64,000 nt of DNA from Streptomyces kanamyceticus (lineage in GTDB: Bacteria; Actinomycetota; Actinomycetes; Streptomycetales; Streptomycetaceae): the NCBI RefSeq assembly GCF_008704495.1, contig NZ_CP023699.1:8990001-9054000 (forward strand). The letters run 5' to 3'. Shown piece by piece: positions 1 to 8,571 of the stretch. The position numbers and the translations under genes were made by a program. The notes below the pieces were generated by a model. The model saw nothing but the letters and a program-made list of their open reading frames with translations. It did no database searches and was not told the DNA's origin. Position 1 is the first letter of the stretch; each line of letters opens with the position of its first letter.

Positions 1-734
1 GGCAGGTCCTCGCCGAGGACTTCAACGGCGACCGGGTGCCGCTCGGCGCGTTCAGCGACTGCGATCACCACGCCGACACCTCCGCCGCCTACTGCGCGGG
101 ACTCACCGGCACCTACCGCGACAACTGGTGGGCGTACCCCACGGGTTGGCGCGACACGGCGAACGACCGCGCGCGCGACGTCGTCGGCGTCTACCACCCC
201 GAGGACACCGTGAGCGTGGGCGCTGCGGCGAACGGCGACGGCCGCATGCGCGTCCGCATGTGGCGGCCCGCCGACGGAGGACCCGTGCACGCCGCCGCGC
301 TGGTACCACGTGCCGTCATGCAGATGAAGTACGGCAAGTACAGCGCCCGCATCAAGGTGACCGAGCAGGCCGCCGGTTACAAGTCGGCGTGGCTGCATTA
401 CGGCGGTGGCTGCGAGATGGACCACCCCGAGGGCGAGTGGACCGGATCCCTGAGCGCCTTCCACCATCCCTGCGGCGGCGGCGAACAAGGCTCCTTCCGG
501 GGCGCCGACGACTGGACCGAGTGGCACACCGTGTCGACCGAGTGGACGCCCGGCAGCGTGCGGTTCTTCGTCGACGGACGCGAGACCGGCCACGACACCC
601 GGGGCGTGCCCGACGAGCCGCTGTCCTGGGTCCTGCAGAACGAGAGCGCCCTTGAGGGACCCGGCGCGGCGCCCGGCAGCAGCGCCCAGCTGGAGATCAC
701 CTGGGTCGCGGCGTACGCGTACGGCTGGAAGTGA
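1..734 (+). CDS. Glycoside hydrolase family 16 protein, 5' truncated by window edge
   Basis: The reading frame is already open at base 3 (QVLAEDFNGDRVP...), so the true start lies before the window; the GTG at 36 is internal. The visible 243 residues look like a concanavalin-type beta-jelly-roll glucanase. The GH16 catalytic signature ExDxxE is present as EMDHPE (about 420-437), preceded by KSAWLHYGGGC and followed by the WHTVSTEW and VRFFVDG strands typical of GH16 enzymes. Family knowledge predicts a retaining, secreted endo-beta-glucanase or related enzyme. The export signal would be upstream and cannot be seen. Substrate (laminarin, carrageenan, other beta-glucans) is not decidable here. 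Confidence 0.85.
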   Translation, partial: QVLAEDFNGDRVPLGAFSDCDHHADTSAAYCAGLTGTYRDNWWAYPTGWRDTANDRARDVVGVYHPEDTVSVGAAANGDGRMRVRMWRPADGGPVHAAALVPRAVMQMKYGKYSARIKVTEQAAGYKSAWLHYGGGCEMDHPEGEWTGSLSAFHHPCGGGEQGSFRGADDWTEWHTVSTEWTPGSVRFFVDGRETGHDTRGVPDEPLSWVLQNESALEGPGAAPGSSAQLEITWVAAYAYGWK

Positions 735-891
735 CGCCCGCCGCCTGTGAGTTCGGGCCCGCGCACAGAATCGTGAATCCCGTACAACCCTCGTGCCGCA
801 TCCCGTGTCGAACAGGGCGCCGGACAAGGAACGGGCCCTTTCCGGACATCCCCCCGCGCTGCCCGGCCACCTTCCTTCACAGGAGCCGCTC

Positions 892-2370
892 GTGCGCAAG
901 AACCGTTCGGTCGCCCTCGCCGCGGCATCGTTCCTTCTGCTGACCGGGGCCGGTATCGCCGCCGCCCCCTCCGCCTTCGCCGGTACCCCTGGGGGGACGC
1001 ACGCCGACGACCGCAACAGTGACTTCAACGGCGACGGATACGAAGACGTCCTGGTCGGCGCCCCCGGCGCCACCGTCAGCGGGCAGAAGGGCGCAGGGCT
1101 CGTCACCGTCCAGTACGGCTCCACCAGAGGCATCGGCACCAGCAACGTCGCCAGATTCAGCCAGTCGACCGCGGGCGTCGCGGGCGCGGCGGAGGCGGGC
1201 GACGGCTTCGGCAAGGCCGTCGCCAGCGGCGACCTCGACGGCGACGGCTACGACGACGCGATCGTCGGCATCCCCGGCGAGGACATCGGGGACACCGCCG
1301 ACGCCGGTGGCGTCGCGATCCTCTGGGGCTCCAAGAACGGCCTCACCGGGGCGGCCAGCGACTGGCTGCAGACCCAGGAACCCACCAAGGGCGAGCAGTT
1401 CGGCGTCGGCCTCGCCGCCGCGCACTTCACCAACGACACGCCGGGCGACCTGCTCGCCGTGCTCGACCGCGACGACCTGGAGCTCTTCGGGTACGAGGCC
1501 GCACCGCAGGCCGGCGAGCGGGCCCCGCTGCGCCGCCTGGTCACCGAGCGGCTCTCCGCCGCGGCCGAGCAGCGCGACATCCTGCCGAAGTCGCTCACCA
1601 CGGGCGACTACGACAACAACGGCTACGCCGACCTCGTCGTGTCCGGTGTGACCGAGGGCGCCGAGCCGGGCCACGGCTGGTCCATGCACTACGCGGGCGC
1701 CGCCGACGGACTCTCGTACAAGGGCGACCTGCGCGGCGGCCCCGTCGCGGCCTCCGGAGACATCAACCACGACGGCTACGACGACCTGGTGACCGGTGAG
1801 CCCGCGTCGCCCGACGACGGCGGCGAGACGCTGACCGGCGGCCTGGTCGGCGTGCGCTACGGCGACGAGAACGGCCTGAAGGACGAGGCCAAGTGGTGGA
1901 CGCAGGACTCCGCGGGCGTGCCGGGAGTCGCCGAGCGGGGTGACGGCTGGGGCGCGGACCTGTCCGTCGCGGACACCAACGGCGACGGCTACGCGGACGT
2001 CGCGATCGGCGCGCCGGGCGAGGACATCGGCACCGTCGCCGACGCGGGCGCGGTCTGGGTGCTGCGCGGCGGGGAGTACGGGATGACGGCGACCGGCGCC
2101 AAGTCCTTCGACCAGAACTCGGCGGACGTCCCCGGCACGGCGGAGAAGGGCGACAAGTGGGGCGCGCAGGTCCGCCTCACCGACCCCAACCGCGACGGCC
2201 GCTTCGGGCTCCTCGCCGCGGCGCCCGGTGAGAACGCGGGCGACGGCACGGTGTGGGTGCTCTCCGCGGGGACCGGCGGCATCACCGCCGCGGGGTCCTG
2301 GACGTACGACGCGCAGGCGCTCGGCGCGCCGGGCAAGGGCGCGGCGTTCGGCGCGGCCGTCGACGAGTAG
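892..2370 (+). CDS. Secreted FG-GAP repeat (integrin-alpha-like beta-propeller) protein
   Basis: The GTG at 892 is chosen over the in-frame ATG at 793. It has AGGAG at 881-885 and begins a classic signal peptide (VRKNRS, a hydrophobic stretch, then a cut near PSAFAG). The mature protein carries about six FG-GAP blades with Ca-binding DxNxDGxxD loops: DFNGDGYEDVLVGAPGA, DLDGDGYDDAIVGIPGE, DYDNNGYADLVVSG, DINHDGYDDLVTGEPAS and DTNGDGYADVAIGAPGE, plus a degenerate last copy (DPNRDGRFGLLAAAPGE). It is 492 residues, the usual size of Streptomyces extracellular FG-GAP proteins, whose function is generally unknown. It is probably a seven-bladed propeller. The 157 bp upstream holds no promoter I can place firmly. 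Confidence 0.9.
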   Translation: MRKNRSVALAAASFLLLTGAGIAAAPSAFAGTPGGTHADDRNSDFNGDGYEDVLVGAPGATVSGQKGAGLVTVQYGSTRGIGTSNVARFSQSTAGVAGAAEAGDGFGKAVASGDLDGDGYDDAIVGIPGEDIGDTADAGGVAILWGSKNGLTGAASDWLQTQEPTKGEQFGVGLAAAHFTNDTPGDLLAVLDRDDLELFGYEAAPQAGERAPLRRLVTERLSAAAEQRDILPKSLTTGDYDNNGYADLVVSGVTEGAEPGHGWSMHYAGAADGLSYKGDLRGGPVAASGDINHDGYDDLVTGEPASPDDGGETLTGGLVGVRYGDENGLKDEAKWWTQDSAGVPGVAERGDGWGADLSVADTNGDGYADVAIGAPGEDIGTVADAGAVWVLRGGEYGMTATGAKSFDQNSADVPGTAEKGDKWGAQVRLTDPNRDGRFGLLAAAPGENAGDGTVWVLSAGTGGITAAGSWTYDAQALGAPGKGAAFGAAVDE

Positions 2371-2467
2371 ACAGGGCCCCGCGACAGCGGGACGTCCGGG
2401 CGCGGTCGTGAGCGGCTCCGTATGATCACGGTGTGGATTCACGACCGCGCTTGGAGGCTGAACGGGC

Positions 2468-3289
2468 ATGACGGAGAGTCGAGTTGTCATCGTCACCGGT
2501 GGCGGTACCGGAATCGGCGCCGCCACCGCGCGGCAGTTGCGCGCCGACGGGCACCGGGTGGTGATCTCCGGCCGCCGCGCCGATCCCCTGGAGCAGATCG
2601 CCGAGGAGACCGGGGCGCTCGCCCACCACGCCGACGCGGGCGACCCCGCGGACGTCCAGGGCCTCGTCGACGCGACGGTGGAGGCGTACGGCCGCATCGA
2701 CGGTGTCGTGCTCAACGCCGGGGTCGGGCGCGGCGGCGCGGTCGGTGACATCCCCGACGAGGACTGGGACCTGGTGCTGCGCACCAACCTCACCGGGCCC
2801 TTCCTGTTGCTGCGCGCCGCGATTCCGCACCTTCTTCAGACGCGTGGCTCGGTCGTCGCCGTCGCCTCGGTCGCCGCGCTGCGCAACGGCGTCGCCAACG
2901 CCGCGTACGCCACGTCCAAGGCGGCGCTCCTCCAACTGTGCCGCTCCGTCGCCGTCGACTACGGCAAGCAGGGCCTGCGCGCCAACACCGTCTGTCCCAG
3001 CTGGGTGCGGACCGAGATGGCCGACGGGCGCATGACCCGCTTCGCGCGGGAGGCCGACCTGGGCGACGGCAGCGCCGACGCGGCGTACGAGGAGGCGACC
3101 CGCCTGATCCCGACCGGCCGCCCCGGCGATCCCGCCGAGGTCGCCGAGGCGATCACGTGGCTGCTCTCGCCCGCCGCGTCGTTCGTCAACGGTGCGACGC
3201 TCACCGTCGACGGCGGGGTGACGGCGCTCGATCCCGGCACCCTCGCCTTCGACTTCGACATCACGCCGCGCGCCGGATCCGCGCGTTAG
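2468..3289 (+). CDS. SDR family NAD(P)-dependent oxidoreductase
   Basis: A 273-residue classical short-chain dehydrogenase/reductase. The N-terminal cofactor loop reads TGGGTGIG (TGxxxGxG), NAG appears as LNAGVG, the catalytic Ser lies in VVAVASVAALRNG, and the YxxxK pair is YATSK. The C-terminal end FVNGATLTVDGG is standard for the family. GGAGG at 2453-2457 supports the ATG at 2468. The substrate cannot be deduced. The stop codon TAG is supplied by the terminal bases of the repeat element that starts at 3287, so the original C-terminus may have been altered by that insertion. Confidence 0.88.
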   Translation: MTESRVVIVTGGGTGIGAATARQLRADGHRVVISGRRADPLEQIAEETGALAHHADAGDPADVQGLVDATVEAYGRIDGVVLNAGVGRGGAVGDIPDEDWDLVLRTNLTGPFLLLRAAIPHLLQTRGSVVAVASVAALRNGVANAAYATSKAALLQLCRSVAVDYGKQGLRANTVCPSWVRTEMADGRMTRFAREADLGDGSADAAYEEATRLIPTGRPGDPAEVAEAITWLLSPAASFVNGATLTVDGGVTALDPGTLAFDFDITPRAGSAR

Positions 3290-3485
3290 GGCCTGTCCGG
3301 CGGATCATGGCGCTGTCGCGGGGTGTGGCACGCACTCCCCCAAGCTCTCGGCTTCGCTCGAGCAGGGGAGGCCCCACTGCGTTGCCGCCCTCCTCCGCCT
3401 TGCAGCCGCACGCACCACACCCCGCTCGCCCGCACCGGACGGGGGACGCCACCCGAGCGCGCCCTGATCCGCCGGACAGGCCCTA
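3287..3485. mobile_element. MITE-like element with 21-bp perfect terminal inverted repeats
   Basis: Bases 3287-3307 (TAGGGCCTGTCCGGCGGATC plus A) are the exact reverse complement of 3465-3485, giving a 199-bp element with no coding capacity. Both ends are TA followed by a GGGCC terminus, which fits a duplicated TA target as used by the IS630/Tc1/mariner group (inference). Inside is a strong hairpin from about 3337 to 3370, with CTCCCC/GGGGAG arms around an AAGCTC/GAGC stem, a motif common between Streptomyces genes. Both flanking convergent genes end on the TAG of the element's ends. No transposase is nearby, so movement would need one supplied in trans. Confidence 0.75.
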
Positions 3486-4601
3486 GAGGTACCGCTCGAT
3501 GTGCAGCTGCGCCGGTGGGAACGGCGAGGAGGAGGTCGTGCCCACCGACCAGTAGCCGCCCGACCCTCCGGGGACAGCGGTGATCGCCTCGGGCAGCACG
3601 GTGGTCGTGGTCGTCGGGCCGCGCTCGCTGACCCAGGTCGTACCGTCCCAGCGCAGGTAGTGGGCGCGCTTGTCGTCCCAGAAGTCCCAGCCGCAGATTC
3701 GGTCGGGGCGGCCCGCGGCGTCCCCCACGATGCCGGTCAACGCGCCCACGCCGAACGGGGCCGCGACGTAGTTCCAGTCCGTCCCGTCGTAGCGTTGCAA
3801 CATGACGCCGGGCGGTTTGCCGGGCGGTCCGCCCACTCCGTAGCCGAAGCCGGTCAGCCAGATGTCGTCGTGCGCGACCGGCAGCAGCCCGGTCACCGAT
3901 GCCCGCACGCCGAGCAGTCGCGGGATCACCGTCCAGGCGCCGTCCCAGCGGGCGATGACGTCACCGAAGACCCACACCTCACCGCCCGGCGTCACATGGA
4001 CGCCACTCGGCGTGGGCGCGGCCGCGTCGGGCAGTGGCGTGCACCAGCGCCACTTCGCGCCGCGGCCGTGCAGCAGCCCCGCGCGGCCGCCGTGCCGCCC
4101 CGACACCCAGAACCGGCCGTCGGGCGCGAGGGCCACGTCCGTCACCGCGGTCCCCGCCTCGCCCCTGCCGGGGAAGGGGGTCTCGCGCCAGGTCGTACCG
4201 TCCCAGGTCAGGAGCTGGTCGTGGCCCGCACCGTCGGTGCCGACGGCGTGCGCCTCGCCGCCGGGAGCAGCGGCGAGGCCGCGCAGCGCGCCCTTGTACG
4301 CGAGGTGGGAGACGTCGTTCGTCGTCCAGGCGGAGCCGTTCCAGCTGAGCGAGATCGGGGTGCCGGAGGTGGCGCCGTTGAGGCCCTGCTCGCCCACCGC
4401 CCAGGCCCGGTCGGGCCCGGTGGCGGCCACCGAGACGAGATGGGTGGCGGGCCGTCCGGGCGGTGCGGTCACTTCCTGCCAGCTTCCGGCCGCGCCGACG
4501 GACCGGGCGGCGGATCCGGTGGCGGCCCGGGCCAGCGGCGTCGGCAGGGCCAGCGCCGCGCCGGTCGCGGCAAGTCCACGGACAAAGACGCGTCTTCGCA
4601 T
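3483..4601 (-). CDS. Tat-type secreted beta-propeller-like protein, function unknown
   Basis: The start at 4601 gives MRRRVFVRGLAATGAALAL, a twin-arginine signal peptide ending near LARAATG; the longer open frame to 4694 would bury this signal. The mature part (about 340 residues) is a series of repeats with W-x-G-x-x-W cores: WNGSAWTT, WDGTTWRE, RWDGAWTV, RYDGTDWNY and RWDGTTWVS. This resembles tectonin/Kelch-like propellers that sit outside the cell. No catalytic motif is recognisable. Its stop codon lies in the end of the MITE-like element. A DasR-type box lies 136 bp upstream of the start, suggesting GlcNAc/chitin-linked control (inference). Confidence 0.72.
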   Translation of the reverse strand: MRRRVFVRGLAATGAALALPTPLARAATGSAARSVGAAGSWQEVTAPPGRPATHLVSVAATGPDRAWAVGEQGLNGATSGTPISLSWNGSAWTTNDVSHLAYKGALRGLAAAPGGEAHAVGTDGAGHDQLLTWDGTTWRETPFPGRGEAGTAVTDVALAPDGRFWVSGRHGGRAGLLHGRGAKWRWCTPLPDAAAPTPSGVHVTPGGEVWVFGDVIARWDGAWTVIPRLLGVRASVTGLLPVAHDDIWLTGFGYGVGGPPGKPPGVMLQRYDGTDWNYVAAPFGVGALTGIVGDAAGRPDRICGWDFWDDKRAHYLRWDGTTWVSERGPTTTTTVLPEAITAVPGGSGGYWSVGTTSSSPFPPAQLHIERYL

Positions 4602-4736
4602 GAGAGGAGCCCTTCTTCGAAGGAGAGGGTTCGGGGCTGCGCCGAGCATCGGAACTGCGGGCAACACCTTGAACCGGGCACCTCGCGGCGTCAATGGACG
4701 GAGGTGAGCAATCCCGCTCCGTCCTGGGGCTATTTT

Positions 4737-4748
4737 TGGTACAGACCA
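4737..4748. promoter_or_regulatory. DasR-type (dre-like) box 1
   Basis: TGGTACAGACCA matches the core of the Streptomyces DasR/chitinase box (TGGTCTAGACCA) at 10 of 12 positions and is a near-dyad. It lies upstream of the minus-strand secreted propeller gene. Assignment to DasR, the GlcNAc-responsive GntR-family regulator, is by motif likeness only. Confidence 0.45.
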
Positions 4749-4890
4749 ATGTGATGTTTGCTTGGGGTGGCCGAGGTGTCAAGACCTTGTTCGCATGCCG
4801 GAATTCATGCGTGAAGGCCGCGTGAAGCGGGGGCGAATATGAGCTTTTCTGTCAACAAGGACACCCAACTCATTTATTGACAGCGAGAGT

Positions 4891-4902
4891 TGGTCTAGTC
4901 CA
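4891..4902. promoter_or_regulatory. DasR-type (dre-like) box 2 overlapping a TTGACA promoter
   Basis: TGGTCTAGTCCA matches TGGTCTAGACCA at 11 of 12 positions. It begins 8 bp after the TTGACA hexamer (4877-4882), so a bound protein would cover the promoter spacer, the layout known for chitinase promoters. It lies about 105 bp before the start of the five-gene operon at 5007. No strong -10 is visible. Confidence 0.5.
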
Positions 4903-5006
4903 TTTTGGTGCTACGTGAGTTCGACGTGGGGTGGATGTGACAGGGGGTGCCTGTGTGCACACCGCCCCTCGCGAGCGGCAGAGAGAACCGAACCTTGGAG
5001 CACCAC

Positions 5007-6071
5007 ATGCCAGCTGCTGACCGCTACCTCCATCGAGCCCCCTCCGGCCGCCCCTACTTCAGCTCGGACGGCGAGACGTATCTGGCGCAGACCCAGCTGC
5101 GGGACCTGGACAAGACCCGCGAGCTGAGGGTGCTCTCCGAGGAGGACTTCGCCTTCTGGCAGACGTACGGCTACGTCGTGGTGAAGCAGGCCATCCCCGC
5201 CGCCGCGGCCAAGGGGCTCCTCGACTTCACCTGGGAGTTCCAGGGCCTCGACCGCGAGCGCCCGGAGACCTGGTACGAGGAGCGCGAGTACCGCTCGGAC
5301 CTGGACAGGGAGCTGCACATCTACGGCTTCGTCGAGGCGTACCACCACCAGCTCATATGGGACAGCCGCCAGACCCAGCGGGTCTACGACGCGTTCGTCG
5401 ACGTGTGGGACTGCGAAGAGCTCTGGGTGACCCTCGACCGGCTCAACCTCAACCCGCCCAACGTCAAGAACCGCGACCGCGGCCTGATCGCGCCGACCGA
5501 GCGCGGCTTCGACATCAACCTCCACTGGGACGTCGACACCACGCTCGGCGTACTGCCCCAGCGCGTCCAGGGCATCATCGCCCTCGACGACACGAGCGCT
5601 GAGCTCGGCGGCTTCCAGTGCTGCCCGGAGCTGTTCCGCCAGTTCGACCGGTGGAAGGCCCTCCAGCCCGACGACCGCGACCCGATCCGCCCCGCGATCG
5701 ACCGCTCCGAACTGCCCGTCGTCCGCCCCGAACTGGAGGCGGGCGACCTGCTCATCTGGAACGGCCTGCTGGCCCACGGCGTCGCCCCCAACACCTCGGG
5801 CAGCGGCGTGCGCGCCGTGCAGTACCTCTCGATGATGCCGGCGCTGGAGTCCCACGAGACCCTGCGCCGCTCCCGCGTCGAGTCCTGGCGCGACCTCAGC
5901 ACGCCCGACTGGAACGCGACGTTGGTCGGCGACCACGTCAAGCACGAGTCCGAGCGGTACGGCACGGCCGCGCTGACCGGCCTCGGCGCCAAGCTCCTCG
6001 GCCTGAAGTCCTGGAACGGGCAGCACTTCGACGAGCCGATCGGGGAAGACGCATGCGCCGAATCTGCCTGA
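5007..6071 (+). CDS. Phytanoyl-CoA dioxygenase (PhyH) family Fe(II)/2-oxoglutarate oxygenase
   Basis: A 354-residue protein with the PhyH facial triad visible: HxD in LHWDVDTT, and the distal His in LLAHGVAPNTSG with a downstream Arg for 2-oxoglutarate (SGVRAVQY). The ATG at 5007 has GGAG at 4997-5000; an upstream in-frame GTG (4947) lacks a good ribosome site. The family hydroxylates or otherwise oxidises small molecules using Fe(II), O2 and 2-oxoglutarate. It is the first gene of a five-gene operon and overlaps the next gene by 19 bp. Together with a decarboxylase, an acetyltransferase and an exporter it probably tailors a small secreted metabolite. The substrate is unknown. Confidence 0.85.
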   Translation: MPAADRYLHRAPSGRPYFSSDGETYLAQTQLRDLDKTRELRVLSEEDFAFWQTYGYVVVKQAIPAAAAKGLLDFTWEFQGLDRERPETWYEEREYRSDLDRELHIYGFVEAYHHQLIWDSRQTQRVYDAFVDVWDCEELWVTLDRLNLNPPNVKNRDRGLIAPTERGFDINLHWDVDTTLGVLPQRVQGIIALDDTSAELGGFQCCPELFRQFDRWKALQPDDRDPIRPAIDRSELPVVRPELEAGDLLIWNGLLAHGVAPNTSGSGVRAVQYLSMMPALESHETLRRSRVESWRDLSTPDWNATLVGDHVKHESERYGTAALTGLGAKLLGLKSWNGQHFDEPIGEDACAESA

Positions 6072-7372
6072 CACTGCCCACGAACAGAGCCTGCTCCCAC
6101 ACCATCGCGGCGATCGGCGACGAGGCGGCGTACGCCGCCCGGACCTTCGACGTCGAGGTGCGGCTGCTGATCCTCGACTCCTCCGACACCGCCACCTACA
6201 CCGAGCACGCGGCGGCCGTGCGCGAGCTCGGCGACGTCCCCGGTGTCGTCACGCACCACCTCGACGAGGCGGCGCAGCGCGACTTCCTGCGCCGGGTCAT
6301 CGACGGCGCGGGCGTCGCCAAGCCCGAGCTGATGCTCGACCTGATGCTGCCGGACGGCGTCTCCTACGGAGCCTGCACCAACCGGGCTTTCCTCATCGCC
6401 GCCGCGCTCGGCTGCGAGTCCGTGCACCGCAGGGACTCCGACAGCCACTACCAGGTCCTGGACGGCGAGCCCGTCTTCCCCGTCCACCACGAACTGATGT
6501 CGCTCGGCAAGCGCGCCGCCGACGCCGTCGACGGCGTCACCGAGATGGACCTCGCCGACGAGCACCGTGACAAGCGCGTCGCGATGGTCGGCAGCTCCTT
6601 CGTCGGCGAACTCTCCGTGGACATCGGCGAGATCAACGCGATCGACCCGGACGTGTACTACGACGTGGTCAGCCTCTGGGCGCCCGTCCACTGGTCCGAC
6701 GAGGAGAAGCGGGACCTCGTCGAGGAATCCTTCCGCGGCGCGGGCTCCGACACCTTCACGCACGACCGCGCGACGCTGACCCTGGTCGACCCGATGCGCG
6801 TCGACATGTGCAACATCGCCTTCCACGACGTGCACGAGCGCGTCCCGCTGCCGCCCGCCACCGACACCATCGGCAGCGACTACTTCCTCATCCACCTCGC
6901 CCACGACGCCGCACTGCCCGGCGTCCTGCACAACCGCCACATCGTCAACTACTACACCGAGGAACGCCGCACCGACGCGGGTTTCACGGCGTACCAGACG
7001 CGCTTCGTCAAGTTCTTCCTCTCGATGCTCTACTTCAACGTCATCTACGACCGGATGACCGAGGCGGGCGAGGCGCTCCTGGACGAGCGGGGCCGGGTCA
7101 GCGCCCGCGCCATCGCCGCGTTCGCCCGCGAGAGCGCTCTCCTGGACCGGGCGGAGAACGTCGAACGGCTCGACAGGGTCGACGTCGCCTACCGCAAACT
7201 GGGCGGCCGCTACGCCGAGTTCGCCGACCTCCTCGCCGAGCGCCGCGAACGCCTCCTGGACGAGGCGCGGCGTGACATCGAGGACTTCGCGCTGCTCACC
7301 GAGGCGTGGGAGTCGCTGGTGCGCGCGAGCGCGGCCGCCGGTGCCCCGCCGACCCCGGGGCGGACCGGTTGA
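6053..7372 (+). CDS. DUF6271-like / glycosyltransferase-2-like protein
   Basis: A 439-residue protein starting MRRICLTLPTNRACSHTIAA at the ATG 6053, inside the end of the preceding gene. The N-terminus resembles a nucleotide-sugar-type Rossmann start (ICLTLPTNR, then VRLLILDSSD). A later Asp-rich stretch CESVHRRDSDSHYQV could act as a DxD-like metal site. I think it corresponds to the Streptomyces family named DUF6271 in public annotation, but this is from memory. The middle (GSDYFLIHLAHDAALPG, then HNRHIVNYYTEER) suggests a GT-A fold acceptor region, and the C-terminus is helical and charged. No reaction can be assigned. Its fixed place in the operon suggests a core biosynthetic step. Confidence 0.55.
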   Translation: MRRICLTLPTNRACSHTIAAIGDEAAYAARTFDVEVRLLILDSSDTATYTEHAAAVRELGDVPGVVTHHLDEAAQRDFLRRVIDGAGVAKPELMLDLMLPDGVSYGACTNRAFLIAAALGCESVHRRDSDSHYQVLDGEPVFPVHHELMSLGKRAADAVDGVTEMDLADEHRDKRVAMVGSSFVGELSVDIGEINAIDPDVYYDVVSLWAPVHWSDEEKRDLVEESFRGAGSDTFTHDRATLTLVDPMRVDMCNIAFHDVHERVPLPPATDTIGSDYFLIHLAHDAALPGVLHNRHIVNYYTEERRTDAGFTAYQTRFVKFFLSMLYFNVIYDRMTEAGEALLDERGRVSARAIAAFARESALLDRAENVERLDRVDVAYRKLGGRYAEFADLLAERRERLLDEARRDIEDFALLTEAWESLVRASAAAGAPPTPGRTG

Positions 7373-7380
7373 GCGCCACG

Positions 7381-8571
7381 ATGACGTACGAAGCCGAGAG
7401 CGGACCCCTGTTCGACGCCCTCGCGGCGGCTTCCGCGGACCAGATCGTCTACGACCTGCCGGGCATCGAGGCGCGCTACGACACGCTGCGCCGCGAACTG
7501 CCGGGCGTCGCGGTCCGGTTCGCCATGAAGGCCTGCCCGGTGGACGAGGTGCTCGGGCGGCTCGCGCAGCGCGGCTCAGGAGTCGACGCGGCGAGCCCCG
7601 ACGAGGTGGCGCAGGCACTCCGGGCGGGTGTGCCCATCGAACGGATGCACTACGGCAACACGGTCAAGTCCGACCGGAACATCGCCGACGTGTTCCGGCT
7701 CGGCATCCGGGACTTCGCGACCGACAGCCTGGAGGACGTGACCGCCCTCGCCGAGCACGCCCCCGGCGCCCGGGTGTTCTGCCGCCTCGCGACCACCGGC
7801 GAAGGGGCCCTGTGGGGCCTCAGCAACAAGTACGGCTGCTCGCCCGCCGACGCCGTGGACATCCTGACGACCGCACGGGACAACGGACTCGTCCCCGCGG
7901 GCCTGTCCGTGCACGTCGGATCCCAGCAGATGACCGCCGACGCCTGGCGCGGCGCCTTCGACCGCATCGCGGACGTCCTGACCGCCCTGCGGGAGCGCGG
8001 GATATCCCTCGACCACGTCAACCTCGGCGGCGGGCTGCCCGCGCTCGGCTACCGCGACAAGCACGGCAGACCGCTCGACCCCCCGATGGACAAGATCTTC
8101 ACCGTGATCCGCGAGGGCATGGAACGCCTGCGGGAGATCAGGGGCCACCGCCTCGGCTTCGTCGTGGAGCCCGGCCGCTACCTCGTCGCCGACCACGGCG
8201 CGATCCGCGCCCACGTCGCGCGGCTCTCCGCGCGCGGCCAGGCCGACGGTGAGCGGCGGTACTGGCTCTACCTGAGCTGCGGCAAGTTCAACGGCCTCTA
8301 CGAGATGGACCAGTTGCAGTACCGCCTGGTCTTCCCCACGCACCGCGGCGCCGAGTCGGTCCCCGCCGTCGTGGCGGGCCCCACCTGCGACAGCGACGAC
8401 GCCTACTCCCACGAGGACGGACTCGTCCCGGTGCCCAAGGACTTGGCATCGGGCGACCCGGTCTGGGTGCTCTCCTGCGGGGCGTACGCGACCAGTTACA
8501 TGACGCAGGGCTTCAACGGGTTCCGTCCCCTTCCGTACACGTGGATCGACGGCGGTGCGCATGCGGCATGA
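7381..8571 (+). CDS. Type III PLP-dependent decarboxylase (ornithine/DAP decarboxylase-like)
   Basis: A 396-residue alanine-racemase-fold decarboxylase. The PLP lysine is in RFAMKACP, the phosphate-binding glycine loop in NLGGGLPALGY, the PLP contact in EPGRYLVADHG, and the subunit-completing Cys-Asp in GPTCDSDDAY, as in ornithine and diaminopimelate decarboxylases. The YLSCGKFNGLYE and CGAYATSYMTQGFNGF segments complete the C-terminal barrel. Family members remove the alpha-carboxyl of a basic or meso amino acid; substrate choice cannot be read with confidence. The ATG at 7381 follows the previous stop by 8 bp. It may produce an amine later acetylated by the neighbouring GNAT (inference). 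Confidence 0.82.
   Translation: MTYEAESGPLFDALAAASADQIVYDLPGIEARYDTLRRELPGVAVRFAMKACPVDEVLGRLAQRGSGVDAASPDEVAQALRAGVPIERMHYGNTVKSDRNIADVFRLGIRDFATDSLEDVTALAEHAPGARVFCRLATTGEGALWGLSNKYGCSPADAVDILTTARDNGLVPAGLSVHVGSQQMTADAWRGAFDRIADVLTALRERGISLDHVNLGGGLPALGYRDKHGRPLDPPMDKIFTVIREGMERLREIRGHRLGFVVEPGRYLVADHGAIRAHVARLSARGQADGERRYWLYLSCGKFNGLYEMDQLQYRLVFPTHRGAESVPAVVAGPTCDSDDAYSHEDGLVPVPKDLASGDPVWVLSCGAYATSYMTQGFNGFRPLPYTWIDGGAHAA

Larger units (their letters stand above)
4602..5006. other. 405-bp divergent regulatory region
   Basis: This AT-richer region separates the propeller gene (minus) from the dioxygenase operon (plus). It holds two 12-bp dyad boxes (4737-4748, 4891-4902), a TTGACA hexamer at 4877-4882, and a 7-bp inverted repeat CTGTCAA/TTGACAG (4849-4855/4877-4883). 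No credible gene is seen. Confidence 0.6.

Noticed and set aside
877..2793. 638-residue minus-strand open frame
   Set aside because: It runs across the FG-GAP and SDR genes on the other strand and has shadow composition (Val/Gly/Arg/Ala-rich).
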